Assembly: GCF_002102395.1 (NCBI RefSeq)
Contig: NZ_LQPZ01000017.1
Span: 124,001 to 188,000 of the forward strand
From: Mycolicibacillus trivialis
GTDB lineage: Bacteria; Actinomycetota; Actinomycetes; Mycobacteriales; Mycobacteriaceae
DNA length: 64,000 nt
Direction: 5' to 3'
Shown: piece after piece, positions 55,742 to 64,000 of the stretch
Layout: the number at the start of each line of letters is the position of its first letter
How positions within the stretch are numbered: the stretch's first letter is position 1
Notes under the pieces: generated by a model
Told to the model about the DNA's origin: nothing
Seen by the model: the letters and a program-made list of their open reading frames with translations, nothing else
The model's database searches: none
Translations under genes and position numbers: made by a program

Positions 55742-56651
55742 TGGAGTGGTCGGCGTCCTTGCGCAACACCAGGGTGGCGCGCGGCCGGGTGGGCAGGATG
55801 TTCTCGATGAGGTTCGGCCGGTTGATCGAGCGCCAGATGTCCTTGGCCGCGGCGATGGCGCGGGTGTCGTTGAGCCCGGAGTAGTGGTGGAAGTGTGAGG
55901 CCGGGTCGGCGAACGCCGTGGAGCGCATGGCCAGGAACCGGGAGATGTACCAGTGCTCGATGTCCTCGATGCGGGCGTCCACGTACAGCGAGAAGTCGAA
56001 CAGGTCCGACACCATCAGCGTCGGGCCGGTCTGCAGGACGTTCAGCCCCTCCAGGATCAGGATGTCCGGGTGGCGGACCACCTGTTTCTCGCCGGGGATC
56101 ACGTCGTAGTGCAGGTGTGAGTACACCGGCGCGCAGGCGTAGTCGGAGCCGGATTTCACCGCGGTGACGAAGCGCATCAGCGCGCGTCGGTTGTAGCTCT
56201 CCGGGAACCCCTTGCGGTGCATCAGGTTGCGCCGTTCCAGTTCGGCGTTGGGGTAGAGGAAGCCGTCGGTGGTGACCAGGTCCACCCGCGGGTGGTGATC
56301 CCAGCGGGCCAGCAGGGCTTGCAGCAACCGGGCGGTGGTCGACTTGCCGACCGCCACGCTGCCCGCCACCCCGATGATGAACGGCACCGGCCGGTCCGGG
56401 TTCTTCGGCGGCTCGCCGAGGAACTCCGCGGTCGCGGCGAACAGCCCCTGCCGGGCCGCGACCTGAAGGTGCAGCAGACGGGCCAGCGGCAGGTAGACCT
56501 CTTCGACTTCGCGGAGGTTGACCTGCTCACCCAGGCCGCGCAGGCTGAGCACTTCTTCCTCGGTGAGCGGCAACGGGGTCGACATGCGCAGGGCACGCCA
56601 TTCTTTCCGATTGAACTCCACGTAGGGGCTCGGCTCGCTCAGCCGCGGCAT
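55713..56651 (-). CDS. coaA: Pantothenate kinase, type I
   Basis: First enzyme of coenzyme A synthesis, phosphorylating pantothenate; feedback-inhibited by CoA in this type. The 312-residue protein begins [20 protein letters not shown], with Walker [21 protein letters not shown], the active-site region [37 protein letters not shown] and [12 protein letters not shown]. It is divergent from the DUF885 gene by 72 nt and overlaps the hydrolase gene tail to tail. Matches Rv1092c. Confidence 0.97.
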   Translation of the reverse strand: MPRLSEPSPYVEFNRKEWRALRMSTPLPLTEEEVLSLRGLGEQVNLREVEEVYLPLARLLHLQVAARQGLFAATAEFLGEPPKNPDRPVPFIIGVAGSVAVGKSTTARLLQALLARWDHHPRVDLVTTDGFLYPNAELERRNLMHRKGFPESYNRRALMRFVTAVKSGSDYACAPVYSHLHYDVIPGEKQVVRHPDILILEGLNVLQTGPTLMVSDLFDFSLYVDARIEDIEHWYISRFLAMRSTAFADPASHFHHYSGLNDTRAIAAAKDIWRSINRPNLIENILPTRPRATLVLRKDADHSINRLRLRKL

Positions 56652-56709
56652 AGGGCCCAGTCTGTCAGGCCCGGGCCGGGCCGTAAGCGGGTGGGGCGGG
56701 TTTCGCCGC

Positions 56710-56715
56710 TAGCGT
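56710..56715 (+). promoter_or_regulatory. -10 element of the DUF885 gene, leaderless spacing
   Basis: TAGCGT (TANNNT) ends 8 nt before the ATG at 56724, so the mRNA should be leaderless or nearly so; it also rules out upstream in-frame starts. Confidence 0.45.
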
Positions 56716-56723
56716 GGAGCCTC

Positions 56724-57914
56724 ATGGAGCCCGCCACCCTGATCCGCGAATACCTGCTGCTCGGGCTGCGCTTCGACCGCATCGAGCCCGGTTACGTCGA
56801 CGCGTTCACCGGTGACCCGGCGCTGCGCGCCGCGGTGGCCGACGAGCCCGCGCCCGAGCCGGCCGCGCTGGCCCGGCGGGCCGAGGAACTGTCGGCGGCG
56901 CTGCCCGCCGGCCTCGACGCCGACCGCGCGGACTACCTGCGGGCACATCTGCGGGCACTGGCGTGCGCGGCCCGCACGTTCGCCGGGGAACCGATCGGCT
57001 TCGTCGAGGAGGTGCGGGCCTACTTCGACGTCGAGATCGCCAAAGCCGACCCGGACGTCTACCGCCAGGCGCACCGCCGTCTCGACGACGCGCTCGGCGG
57101 GACCGGGCCGCTGGCCGACCGGATGGCCGCCCACCGTCGCGGCGAGGAGATCCCGCCGGCCCGGCTTGAGGCGGCCATCCACGCGTTCTCCTCGGCGCTG
57201 CGCGACCGGGTGCGCGCCGACTACCCGCTGCCGGACACCGAGACGATCAACTACGAGGTGGTCACCGACAAACCGTGGTCGGGGTTCAACTACTACCTGG
57301 GCGACTACCGTTCCACGGTCGCGGTCAACGCCGACCTCAAGCAGTCGATGTCCAACCTGCCGAGGCTGGTGGCCCACGAGTCCTACCCCGGGCACCACAC
57401 CGAGCACTGCCGCAAGGAGGCCGGGCTGGTCACCCGCCTCGGCCAGGACGAGCAGACCATCTTCCTGGTCAACACGCCGCAATGCCTGATGGCCGAGGGG
57501 CTGGCCGACCTGGCCCTGCACGCCGCGGTCGGAGCGGGCTGGGGGCGGTGGGCCGCCGACATCTACGCCGACCTGGGGTTGCGTTTCGACGGTGAGCGGG
57601 CCGAGGCGGTCGCCGAGGCCGCCGCGGCGCTGGGCAGCGTGCGTCAGGACGCGGCGCTGATGCTCCACGACGAGCACCGCGACGTCGACGAGGTCGCCGG
57701 CTACCTGCGGCGCTGGCTGCTGGTCGACGACACCCGGGCACGGCAGATGCTGCGGTTCCTGTCCTCCCCGCTGTGGCGGGCCTACACCTCCACCTACGTG
57801 GAGGGCTACCGGCTGCTGCGCGGCTGGTTGGACGCGCGCCCGGCCGGGGTCGGCCTGACCGAACGGTTCACCCGCCTGCTCGACGAGCCGCTGATCCCGT
57901 CGGCGCTGCGCTGA
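56724..57914 (+). CDS. DUF885 family putative zinc peptidase
   Basis: Helical protein of 396 residues from the DUF885 group related to gluzincin metallopeptidases. The putative zinc site is LVAHESYPGHHTEHCRKEAG near residue 216 (HExxxGHH), followed by AEGLADLALHAAVGAG, where a downstream Glu would serve as third ligand. It has no signal peptide. Most DUF885 proteins are longer (about 550 residues), so this is a short version. It lies between coaA and glyA, where I recall no such gene in M. tuberculosis. Substrate unknown. Confidence 0.82.
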   Translation: MEPATLIREYLLLGLRFDRIEPGYVDAFTGDPALRAAVADEPAPEPAALARRAEELSAALPAGLDADRADYLRAHLRALACAARTFAGEPIGFVEEVRAYFDVEIAKADPDVYRQAHRRLDDALGGTGPLADRMAAHRRGEEIPPARLEAAIHAFSSALRDRVRADYPLPDTETINYEVVTDKPWSGFNYYLGDYRSTVAVNADLKQSMSNLPRLVAHESYPGHHTEHCRKEAGLVTRLGQDEQTIFLVNTPQCLMAEGLADLALHAAVGAGWGRWAADIYADLGLRFDGERAEAVAEAAAALGSVRQDAALMLHDEHRDVDEVAGYLRRWLLVDDTRARQMLRFLSSPLWRAYTSTYVEGYRLLRGWLDARPAGVGLTERFTRLLDEPLIPSALR

Positions 57915-58058
57915 CACCGCGCAGCGAAGCGACCGCGGTGCTCGATCATCGAGCGGCGCCGGGACGGCCGGACACGCTCTTTCGGCGCCCCGGGGGCGTC
58001 CCGCCGGGGCCGGTGGCTGCTTTCGACCGGGCGGTCCGCCCGTGACAGACTGGAGGGC

Positions 58059-59384
58059 GTGACCGCTGCATCCCACGCCCCATCCGACACCTCCGTGATG
58101 TCGGCCTCGTTGGCCGAGGTCGACCCCGACATCGCCGATCTGCTCGGCAAGGAACTGGGCCGCCAGCGCGACACCCTGGAGATGATCGCCTCGGAGAACT
58201 TCGTGCCGCGGGCGGTGCTGCAGGCCCAGGGCAGCGTGCTGACCAACAAGTACGCCGAGGGCCTGCCCGGCCGGCGCTACTACGGCGGGTGCGAATACGT
58301 CGACGTGGTGGAGAACATCGCCCGCGACCGCGCCAAGGAGCTGTTCGGCGCCGAGTTCGCCAACGTGCAGCCGCACGCGGGAGCGCAGGCCAACGCCGCG
58401 GTGCTGCACGCGCTCATGAACCCCGGCGACCGGCTGCTGGGCCTGGACCTGGCCAATGGCGGCCACCTGACCCACGGGATGCGGCTGAACTTCTCCGGCA
58501 AGCTGTATGAGACCGCCTTCTACGGCGTGGACCCGGCCACCCACCTCGTCGACATGGACGCGGTGCGGGCCCAGGCCCGCGAGTTCCGGCCCAAGGTGCT
58601 CATCGCCGGCTGGTCGGCCTACCCCCGGATCCTCGACTTCGAGGCGTTCCGCTCCATCGCCGACGAGGTGGAGGCCACCCTGTGGGTCGACATGGCGCAC
58701 TTCGCGGGGCTGGTGGCGGCCGGGCTGCACCCCTCACCGGTGCCGCACGCCCAGCTGGTGTCCACCACCGTGCACAAGACCCTCGGCGGGCCGCGCTCCG
58801 GACTGATCCTGGGCAAGAAGGACTTCGCCAAACAGATCAACTCGGCGGTCTTCCCCGGTCAGCAGGGCGGCCCGCTGATGCACGTCATCGCCGCCAAGGC
58901 CGTCGCCCTCAAGATCGCCGGCACCCCGGCGTTCGCCGAACGCCAGCAGCGGACCCTGACCGGGGCGCGCATCATCGCCGAGCGGTTGCTGGCCGACGAC
59001 GTCGCCAAGGCGGGCGTGTCGGTGGTCAGCGGCGGCACCGACGTGCACCTGGTGCTGGTGGACCTGCGCGACTCGCCGCTGGACGGCCAGATGGCCGAGG
59101 ACCTGCTGCACCGGGTGGGCATCACGGTCAACCGCAACGCGGTGCCCAACGACCCGCGCCCGCCGATGGTCACCTCCGGGCTGCGGATCGGCACTCCGGC
59201 GCTGGCCACCCGAGGGTTCGGCGAGACCGAATTCCGCGAGGTCGCCGACATCATCGCGGCCGCGTTGGCGGCCGGTGAGGGCGCCGACGTGGACGGTCTT
59301 CGGGCCCGGGTTACCAAGCTGGCCAGGGACTTCCCGCTCTACGACGGGCTGGAGGATTGGCCGCTGGTGGGCCGACACGCCTGA
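58059..59384 (+). CDS. glyA: Serine hydroxymethyltransferase
   Basis: PLP enzyme interconverting serine and glycine while charging tetrahydrofolate. The 441-residue reading from GTG 58059 contains the family N-terminus [20 protein letters not shown]; an ATG at 58098 gives a product closer to the usual 426-residue length. Signatures are [38 protein letters not shown], and the PLP Lys in [25 protein letters not shown] precedes the GTG. It corresponds to glyA1 (Rv1093), upstream of desA2. Confidence 0.96.
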   Translation: MTAASHAPSDTSVMSASLAEVDPDIADLLGKELGRQRDTLEMIASENFVPRAVLQAQGSVLTNKYAEGLPGRRYYGGCEYVDVVENIARDRAKELFGAEFANVQPHAGAQANAAVLHALMNPGDRLLGLDLANGGHLTHGMRLNFSGKLYETAFYGVDPATHLVDMDAVRAQAREFRPKVLIAGWSAYPRILDFEAFRSIADEVEATLWVDMAHFAGLVAAGLHPSPVPHAQLVSTTVHKTLGGPRSGLILGKKDFAKQINSAVFPGQQGGPLMHVIAAKAVALKIAGTPAFAERQQRTLTGARIIAERLLADDVAKAGVSVVSGGTDVHLVLVDLRDSPLDGQMAEDLLHRVGITVNRNAVPNDPRPPMVTSGLRIGTPALATRGFGETEFREVADIIAAALAAGEGADVDGLRARVTKLARDFPLYDGLEDWPLVGRHA

Positions 59385-59393
59385 ATTTCACAT

Positions 59394-59422
59394 TTGACGT
59401 AAACCTCGGTTACAGTTACCTC
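59394..59422 (+). promoter_or_regulatory. desA2 promoter with GTAAACC/GGTTAC inverted repeat
   Basis: TTGACG (59394-59399) leads into GTAAACC-TCG-GGTTAC-type symmetry (about 59399-59413), then TACAGT (59411-59416), which ends 6 nt before the ATG at 59423. The start would be leaderless. The imperfect palindrome is placed to act as an operator; desA1 and desA2 in M. tuberculosis are repressed by MadR through a palindrome in their promoters. Confidence 0.45.
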
Positions 59423-60247
59423 ATGGCACAGAAACCTGTCGCTAACGCGTTGACGCTCGAACTCGACCCGGTGGTCGGGGAGAACTACGACCGGCACCTC
59501 GACACCGAGGAGACCTGGTACGCCCACGATTACGTGCCGTTCGAGCAGGGCGAGAACTTCGCGTTCCTGGGCGGCCGCGACTGGGAGCCGGCGCAGGCGT
59601 CGCTGCCGCGCACGGTCACCGACGCGTGCGAGATCCTGCTGATCATGAAGGACACCCTCGCCAGTTACCACCGGGAACTGGTGGAGCACTTCATCCTCGA
59701 GGACAACTGGGCCAACTGGATCGGCCGGTGGACCGCCGAGGAGCACCTGCACGCGATCGCGCTGCGCGAGTACCTGGTGGTGACCCGCGAGATCGATCCG
59801 ACGGCCAACGAGAACGTCCGCGTCGAGCATGTGATGAAGGGCTACCGGGCCGAGCGGCTCAGCCAGATCGAGACCCTGGTCTTCATGACGTACTTCGAGC
59901 GGTCCCATGCGGTGTTCTGCCGCAACCTGCGTGCCCAGGTCGAGGAGCCGGTGCTCAACGGGCTCATCGACCGGATCACCAGGGACGAGGAACGGCACGA
60001 GGAGTTCTTCGCCAACCTGGTGACGCACTGCCTGGAGAGCCACCGCGATGAGACGATCGCCGCGATCGCCTCGCAGGCCGCGGCAGCGGAGGTCATCGGC
60101 GCCGACATCGACGCCTACCAGGACAAGGTCGCCAAGATGGCCGAGGCAGGCATCTTCGGACCCGAGCAACTGCGCCAGGTGATCTCGGAGCGGATCACCG
60201 CATGGGGCGTGGCCGACCACCCCGATCTGGCCCAGTACGTTTCCTGA
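59423..60247 (+). CDS. desA2: Acyl-ACP desaturase DesA2
   Basis: Soluble diiron desaturase-like protein of 274 residues introducing or guiding double bonds in acyl-ACP precursors of mycolic acids. It begins MAQKPVANALTLELDPVVGE, as in Rv1094. Diiron ligand motifs are ELVEHFILEDNWANW with WTAEEHLHAIALREYLVV (ExxH), and RITRDEERHEEFFANLV (second ExxH). Catalytic competence of the DesA2 branch is debated. An upstream in-frame extension to 59357 lies before the promoter and is rejected. Confidence 0.95.
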   Translation: MAQKPVANALTLELDPVVGENYDRHLDTEETWYAHDYVPFEQGENFAFLGGRDWEPAQASLPRTVTDACEILLIMKDTLASYHRELVEHFILEDNWANWIGRWTAEEHLHAIALREYLVVTREIDPTANENVRVEHVMKGYRAERLSQIETLVFMTYFERSHAVFCRNLRAQVEEPVLNGLIDRITRDEERHEEFFANLVTHCLESHRDETIAAIASQAAAAEVIGADIDAYQDKVAKMAEAGIFGPEQLRQVISERITAWGVADHPDLAQYVS

Positions 60248-60317
60248 CCCACGCCGCCGCCCGGTCGGCTCCGGCGTGGCACGGCGCGCCTGCGCTGCGG
60301 CGACGCGGTAGCGGGGG

Positions 60318-60323
60318 TAGCGT
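60318..60323 (+). promoter_or_regulatory. -10 element of the phoAT-phoH2 unit
   Basis: TAGCGT (TANNNT) ends 8 nt before the ATG of the small ORF at 60332, the spacing of a leaderless start. Confidence 0.4.
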
Positions 60324-60331
60324 CGCAGTCG

Positions 60332-60466
60332 ATGGCTAGCGACCTGCTCTGCTATCCGGGCGACACCTTCGAAGAGTGGACCGGCCCCGGTCCTGGTGCC
60401 GCGCCCCGCGTCGACACGCTCGCGGGGGGTCGCGCGAGCCATCCCCCTGGAGCGCTTCGTGACTGA
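60332..60466 (+). CDS. phoAT: Small phoAT-like ORF ahead of phoH2
   Basis: A 44-codon ORF ([20 protein letters not shown] at the start, ending ALRD) that terminates with TGA 8 nt inside the phoH2 reading frame. In mycobacteria phoH2 is preceded by and overlaps phoAT, the antitoxin-like partner of the PhoH2 RNase/helicase. Position, overlap and an appropriately spaced -10 element support this call. I cannot confirm residue-level similarity to known PhoAT. Confidence 0.6.
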   Translation: MASDLLCYPGDTFEEWTGPGPGAAPRVDTLAGGRASHPPGALRD

Positions 60467-61820
60467 TTCGCCGTCGGTTCCTCAGAGCACCATCCGCAGC
60501 TACGTCATCGACACCTCGGTGCTGCTCTCCGACCCGTGGGCGTGTACCCGGTTCGCCGAGCACGAGGTGATCGTGCCGCTGGTGGTGATCAGCGAACTGG
60601 AGGCCAAACGCCACCACCACGAGCTGGGCTGGTTCGCCCGACAGGCGCTGCGGCTCTTCGACGACCTGCGGTTGCAGCACGGCCGGCTCGACCAGCCGGT
60701 CCCGATCGGGACCGAAGGCGGCACCCTGCACGTCGAACTCAACCACAGCGACCCTGCGGTGCTGCCGGCCGGATTCCGCACGGACAGCAACGATTCGCGC
60801 ATCCTCACCTGCGCCGCCAATCTGGCCGCCGAGGGCCGCCGGGTCACCCTGGTCAGCAAGGACATCCCACTGCGGGTGAAGGCGTCCGCGGTGGGGCTGG
60901 CCGCCGACGAGTACCACGCGCAGGACGTCATCACCTCCGGCTGGACCGGAATGGCCGAACTCGAGGCGGCGCCCGAAGACATCGACACGTTGTTCGCCGA
61001 GGGTGAGGCCGACCTGGCGGAGGCGCGGGACCTGCCCTGCCACACCGGGGTTCGGCTGCTCGGCGGCGGTTCGCATGCGCTGGGGCGGGTCAACGCCGAC
61101 AAGCGGGTGCAACTGGTCCGCGGCGACCGGGAGGTGTTCGGGCTGCGGGGCCGCTCCGCGGAGCAGCGGGTCGCACTGGATCTGCTGCTCGACGAATCGG
61201 TGGGCATCGTCTCGCTGGGCGGCAAGGCGGGCACCGGGAAATCCGCGTTGGCGCTGTGCGCCGGACTGGAAGCCGTGCTGGAGCGGCGCACCCAACGCAA
61301 GGTGGTGGTGTTCCGGCCGCTCTACGCCGTCGGCGGTCAGGAACTGGGATACCTGCCGGGCAGCGAGAACGACAAGATGGGGCCGTGGGCGCAGGCCGTC
61401 TTCGACACCCTGGAGGGGTTGGCCAGCGCGGCGGTGCTCGACGAGGTGCTCTCCCGCGGCATGCTGGAAGTGCTTCCGCTGACCCACATCCGGGGACGGT
61501 CGCTGCACGACTCGTTCGTGATCGTCGACGAGGCGCAGTCGCTGGAACGCAACGTCCTGCTGACCGTGCTGTCGCGTCTCGGGGCCGGTTCCCGGGTGGT
61601 GCTGACCCACGACGTCGCCCAACGCGACAACCTGCGGGTCGGTCGCCACGACGGGGTCGCCGCGGTGATCGAGAAGCTCAAGGGCCACCCGCTGTTCGCC
61701 CACATCACCCTGGTGCGCAGCGAGCGCTCACCGATCGCCGCGCTGGTCACCGAGATGCTCGAGGAGATCTGCGTCGACCCGGCGCTGAACGCCCCGCCGG
61801 GCCGATTCAGCGGCCGCTGA
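60459..61820 (+). CDS. phoH2: PhoH2: PIN-domain RNase fused to PhoH ATPase
   Basis: RNA helicase/RNase of 453 residues from GTG 60459. The PIN domain starts [16 protein letters not shown] (acidic residue Asp18) with [20 protein letters not shown] and [15 protein letters not shown] adding the remaining acidic site. The PhoH domain has Walker [16 protein letters not shown] near residue 254 and Walker [14 protein letters not shown]. The PIN RNase is toxic when unbalanced and is paired with PhoAT. A longer start at 60396 would run in frame through the small ORF region and is less likely. The 3' end overlaps the convergent gene by 14 nt. Confidence 0.94.
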   Translation: MTDSPSVPQSTIRSYVIDTSVLLSDPWACTRFAEHEVIVPLVVISELEAKRHHHELGWFARQALRLFDDLRLQHGRLDQPVPIGTEGGTLHVELNHSDPAVLPAGFRTDSNDSRILTCAANLAAEGRRVTLVSKDIPLRVKASAVGLAADEYHAQDVITSGWTGMAELEAAPEDIDTLFAEGEADLAEARDLPCHTGVRLLGGGSHALGRVNADKRVQLVRGDREVFGLRGRSAEQRVALDLLLDESVGIVSLGGKAGTGKSALALCAGLEAVLERRTQRKVVVFRPLYAVGGQELGYLPGSENDKMGPWAQAVFDTLEGLASAAVLDEVLSRGMLEVLPLTHIRGRSLHDSFVIVDEAQSLERNVLLTVLSRLGAGSRVVLTHDVAQRDNLRVGRHDGVAAVIEKLKGHPLFAHITLVRSERSPIAALVTEMLEEICVDPALNAPPGRFSGR

Positions 61821-62889
61821 CCTTCAGCGCGTCGATGATCTTCTGCACCTGGTCGTGACTGTCGCTGTCACCGATCGGCGTGGTGGCCACGAAGAACGTC
61901 ACCGGATCGGTTTTGACGGTGATGATCACCAGGTTGTCCCCGGGGATCCCGCGGGTGGTGTCGGCGATGGTGACCTCGGCCTCCACCCGCTCGGCCTCCA
62001 CCCCGTCGACCTTGATCGCGGATTTGGTGGGCGTGCCGAGGGTCGGCGACGCGCCCGCGAACCCCGGCCCGTCGGCGACGCAGGTCAGCAGCTTCGACGC
62101 CTGATCGGCGAGGCTCATGCTCGGCACGAAGTTGGTGACCCCGACCATCGCCTCCATCATCCAGTCCTCGGCGTCGGCGACCTCGCGGATCACCCCGACC
62201 ACGTCGATGGCGTTGGGCAGGGTGGCGTCGGCGGCCGGCGCCCAGCCGGGGGCCGCGCTGAGCGGGAAGCCCAGCTGGCCGGCCTGCGCCATCGAGCCGG
62301 TCAGGCTGCCGCCGGAGACGTTTTCGGTGCAGTCGGTGGCGGTCTGTTCACCGCTGGCCGGCGCTGAGGTCGACGGGCTGGTCGACGGTGTGCTGCTCGC
62401 GGTCGACGGCGTCAGCGGCGGCTGCGAGACCGGGGAGGAGGTGATCAGCGACGGGGTGGCCGTGTTGGTGGTGTCGTCGCCGCGCAGCGCGAAGATCACC
62501 GCCACCGCCAGGATCGCGACGACCAGGACCGCCGCGATGGCGCCGATCACCCACGGGGTGCGCGACTTGCGCGGCGGCGGACCCACCGGGCCCGACGGCC
62601 CGGTCGGGTACGGGCTGCCCGGTGGGTAGCCGGGGTACTGGCCGCCCGGCGGGTAGGACGGGTAACCGCCCGGTGGCGGATACTGACCCGCCGGTGGCGG
62701 GGTCTGGTAGTACTGCGTCTCGGCGTAGGGGTCGGCAGGCGGCTGCTGTCCGGGTGGCGGCTGGTTGCCCCAGGCGGGATCCTGCCCGTAAGGGTTCTGC
62801 CCGTAAGGGTTCTGCCCGTACGGGTCCTGGCCGTAGGGGTTCTGGCCGTAGGGATCCTGGCCGTACGGGCCGCCGGGGGGAGCCGTCAT
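61807..62889 (-). CDS. Glycine/proline-rich membrane protein (Rv1097c-like)
   Basis: A protein of 360 residues from ATG 62889, or 372 from GTG 62925. The N-terminal 105 residues are Pro/Gly/Tyr/Gln-rich, including six tandem PYGQ(D/N) units and [20 protein letters not shown]. One transmembrane helix follows ([20 protein letters not shown]), then a Ser/Thr/Pro linker and an outer domain of about 190 residues with two Cys ([11 protein letters not shown] and [10 protein letters not shown]). This matches the LppX-unrelated Ser/Thr-kinase-like sensor layout only in topology; no known domain is recognised. It corresponds in position to Rv1097c. Confidence 0.85.
   Translation of the reverse strand: MTAPPGGPYGQDPYGQNPYGQDPYGQNPYGQNPYGQDPAWGNQPPPGQQPPADPYAETQYYQTPPPAGQYPPPGGYPSYPPGGQYPGYPPGSPYPTGPSGPVGPPPRKSRTPWVIGAIAAVLVVAILAVAVIFALRGDDTTNTATPSLITSSPVSQPPLTPSTASSTPSTSPSTSAPASGEQTATDCTENVSGGSLTGSMAQAGQLGFPLSAAPGWAPAADATLPNAIDVVGVIREVADAEDWMMEAMVGVTNFVPSMSLADQASKLLTCVADGPGFAGASPTLGTPTKSAIKVDGVEAERVEAEVTIADTTRGIPGDNLVIITVKTDPVTFFVATTPIGDSDSHDQVQKIIDALKVSGR
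62782..62871. repeat. Six tandem 15-bp units coding PYGQ(D/N)
   Basis: Units at 62782, 62797, 62812, 62827, 62842 and 62857, of the type CTGCCCGTAAGGGTT; the first two are identical, the others differ at one to four bases. Each codes for one PYGQ(D/N) pentapeptide in the N-terminal tail of the membrane protein. Copy number could vary between strains by slippage. Confidence 0.85.
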
Positions 62890-62997
62890 CGCGGTACCGC
62901 CTTCACTGTCGTCATCCGAGGGCACCAGCCCCCGGGTATCCGTCGAGGTTCACGTTAGCGCGACGACAGGCCGGCCCGGCCCGCATGCACCGGGGCG

Positions 62998-64000
62998 TCA
63001 GTCGTCTTTGACCTTGGCCATCGCCAGCACGTCGAGCCGACGATCCAACTCCTCCTCGGAGAGCTTCTCGCCGATCAGGCCGCGGTCGATGACCGTCTGC
63101 CGGATGGTCTTGCGCTCCTTGAGCGCCTCCTTGGCCACCGCGGCGGCCTCCTCGTAGCCGATCGCGGAGTTCAGCGGCGTCACGATCGACGGGCTGGACT
63201 CGGCCTGCTGGCGCATGTGCTCCTCGTTGGCCACCAGCCCGACGATGCAGCGCTGGGCGAACAGCCGCGAGACGTTGGCCAGCAGCGTGAACGACTCCAG
63301 CACGTTGCGGGCCATCATCGGGATGTAGACGTTCAGCTCGAACGCGCCGCCCGCTCCGCCCCAGGCGACCGCGGCGTCGTTGCCGACCACCTGGGCCGCC
63401 ACCTGGGTGACCGCCTCCGGCAGCACCGGGTTGACCTTGCCCGGCATGATCGAGCTGCCCGGCTGCAGGTCCGGCAGCTGGATCTCGGCCAGCCCGGTCA
63501 GCGGCCCGGACCCCATCCAGCGCACGTCGTTGGCGATCTTGGTCAGCGACACCGCGATCGTGCGCAGCGCACCGGAGGCCTCGACCAGCCCGTCGCGGGC
63601 GGCCTGCGCCTCGAACGAGTTCGCCGCGGGCCGCAGTTCGCTGATCCCGGTGTCGGCGACCAGCACCTCGACCACCTTGGGGCCGAACCCGTCCGGGGCG
63701 TTGAGCCCGGTGCCCACAGCGGTGCCGCCGATCGCCAGCTCGCCCAGCCGCGGCAGGCAGGCGCGGACCCGCTCCACCCCGGCCTCGATCTGGCGGGCGT
63801 AGCCGGAGAACTCCTGGCCCAAGGTCACCGGGACCGCATCCATCAGGTGGGTGCGGCCGGACTTGACCACGGTGCGCCACTGCTGGGCCTTCTCGGCCAG
63901 CGCGGTGTGCAGTTCCTGCAGCGCCGGGATCAGGTCGCGCACCGCGGCCTCGGTGGCCGCGATGTGAGTGGCGGTCGGGAAGGTGTCGTTGGACGACTGC
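62998..64000 (-). CDS. fum: Fumarate hydratase class II, C-terminal part
   Basis: TCA-cycle enzyme interconverting fumarate and malate. The frame is open to the right edge, so the N-terminal third or so lies outside the window. Visible are [38 protein letters not shown] (catalytic His region) and the superfamily signature [17 protein letters not shown]. The final [18 protein letters not shown] fits the class II C-terminal domain. Matches Rv1098c. It precedes the glycine/proline-rich protein gene on the minus strand. Confidence 0.96.
   Translation of the reverse strand, partial: QSSNDTFPTATHIAATEAAVRDLIPALQELHTALAEKAQQWRTVVKSGRTHLMDAVPVTLGQEFSGYARQIEAGVERVRACLPRLGELAIGGTAVGTGLNAPDGFGPKVVEVLVADTGISELRPAANSFEAQAARDGLVEASGALRTIAVSLTKIANDVRWMGSGPLTGLAEIQLPDLQPGSSIMPGKVNPVLPEAVTQVAAQVVGNDAAVAWGGAGGAFELNVYIPMMARNVLESFTLLANVSRLFAQRCIVGLVANEEHMRQQAESSPSIVTPLNSAIGYEEAAAVAKEALKERKTIRQTVIDRGLIGEKLSEEELDRRLDVLAMAKVKDD

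Noticed and set aside
62782..62871. Possible CRISPR array
   Set aside because: Units are contiguous, 15 bp long, without spacers, and in frame inside a coding sequence.

Overview
The window is a GC-rich actinobacterial chromosome segment from a mycobacterium. Its gene order follows Mycobacterium tuberculosis Rv1013 to Rv1098c almost gene for gene: pks16, pth, rplY, lpqT, prsA, glmU, mfd, mazG, lpqU, eno, ftsB, ppx, kdpE/D, an esx-PPE-PE cassette, a Rv1057-like beta-propeller, two patatins, lpqV, echA8/9, fadA3, lipU, cbs, pra, metB, greA, mca, a DUF255 protein, uppS, coaA, glyA, desA2, phoH2, fum. An EsxI/EsxJ pair with PE and PPE partners suggests a lineage that uses ESX-5 (typical of slow growers). 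The species cannot be fixed from the window. Rv numbers below are recalled orthology, not search results.

Layout. 1-6.8 kb: the end of a fatty acyl-AMP ligase, then a minus-strand housekeeping group (glmU, prsA, arsC-like, lpqT, an SDR, rplY, pth). 6.9-8.4 kb: secreted serine protease, tRNA-Gln, TetR regulator. 8.5-19.6 kb: mfd-mazG, a degenerate FTR1-like permease, lpqU, eno-ftsB-DUF501-ppx, a PlsC-like acyltransferase with an SRPBCC protein. 19.6-28.3 kb is the most rearranged part: an SOS-box-controlled 13E12/HNH gene, kdpE, a kdpD lacking its N-terminal KdpD (Walker) domain with no kdpFABC beside it, an esx/PE/PPE cassette with one extra PPE, a DUF732 secreted protein and a tRNA with a Leu UAA anticodon. 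28.3-34.8 kb: beta-propeller, DapB-fold protein, two convergent patatins, lpqV, cupin and rhodanese. 34.3-43.7 kb: acyl-CoA metabolism (echA9-echA8-Abhydrolase_9 operon, fadA3), a Bax-inhibitor membrane protein behind a possible leaderless uORF, a DUF559 nuclease gene bracketed by two related hairpins, a GDSL hydrolase and lipU. 43.7-51.8 kb: transsulfuration (cbs, metB), greA, the mycothiol amidase mca, a DUF255 protein and a ketosteroid-isomerase-like protein. 51.8-64 kb: hemolysin III, short-chain Z-prenyl synthase, an unrecognised polytopic protein, coaA, a DUF885 peptidase, glyA, desA2, a small phoAT-like ORF with phoH2, a glycine/proline-rich membrane protein and the end of fumarase.

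At least ten genes or small ORFs share one promoter architecture: a TANNNT -10 element 6-10 nt before the start codon, which predicts leaderless or nearly leaderless mRNAs. No CRISPR array, prophage or complete insertion sequence was seen. The observations most worth following are the domain-clean KdpD truncation next to the ESX cassette, the hairpin-bracketed DUF559 gene, the possible uORF ahead of the Bax-inhibitor gene, the SOS box covering the 13E12 start codon, and a class I tRNA carrying a Leu anticodon.
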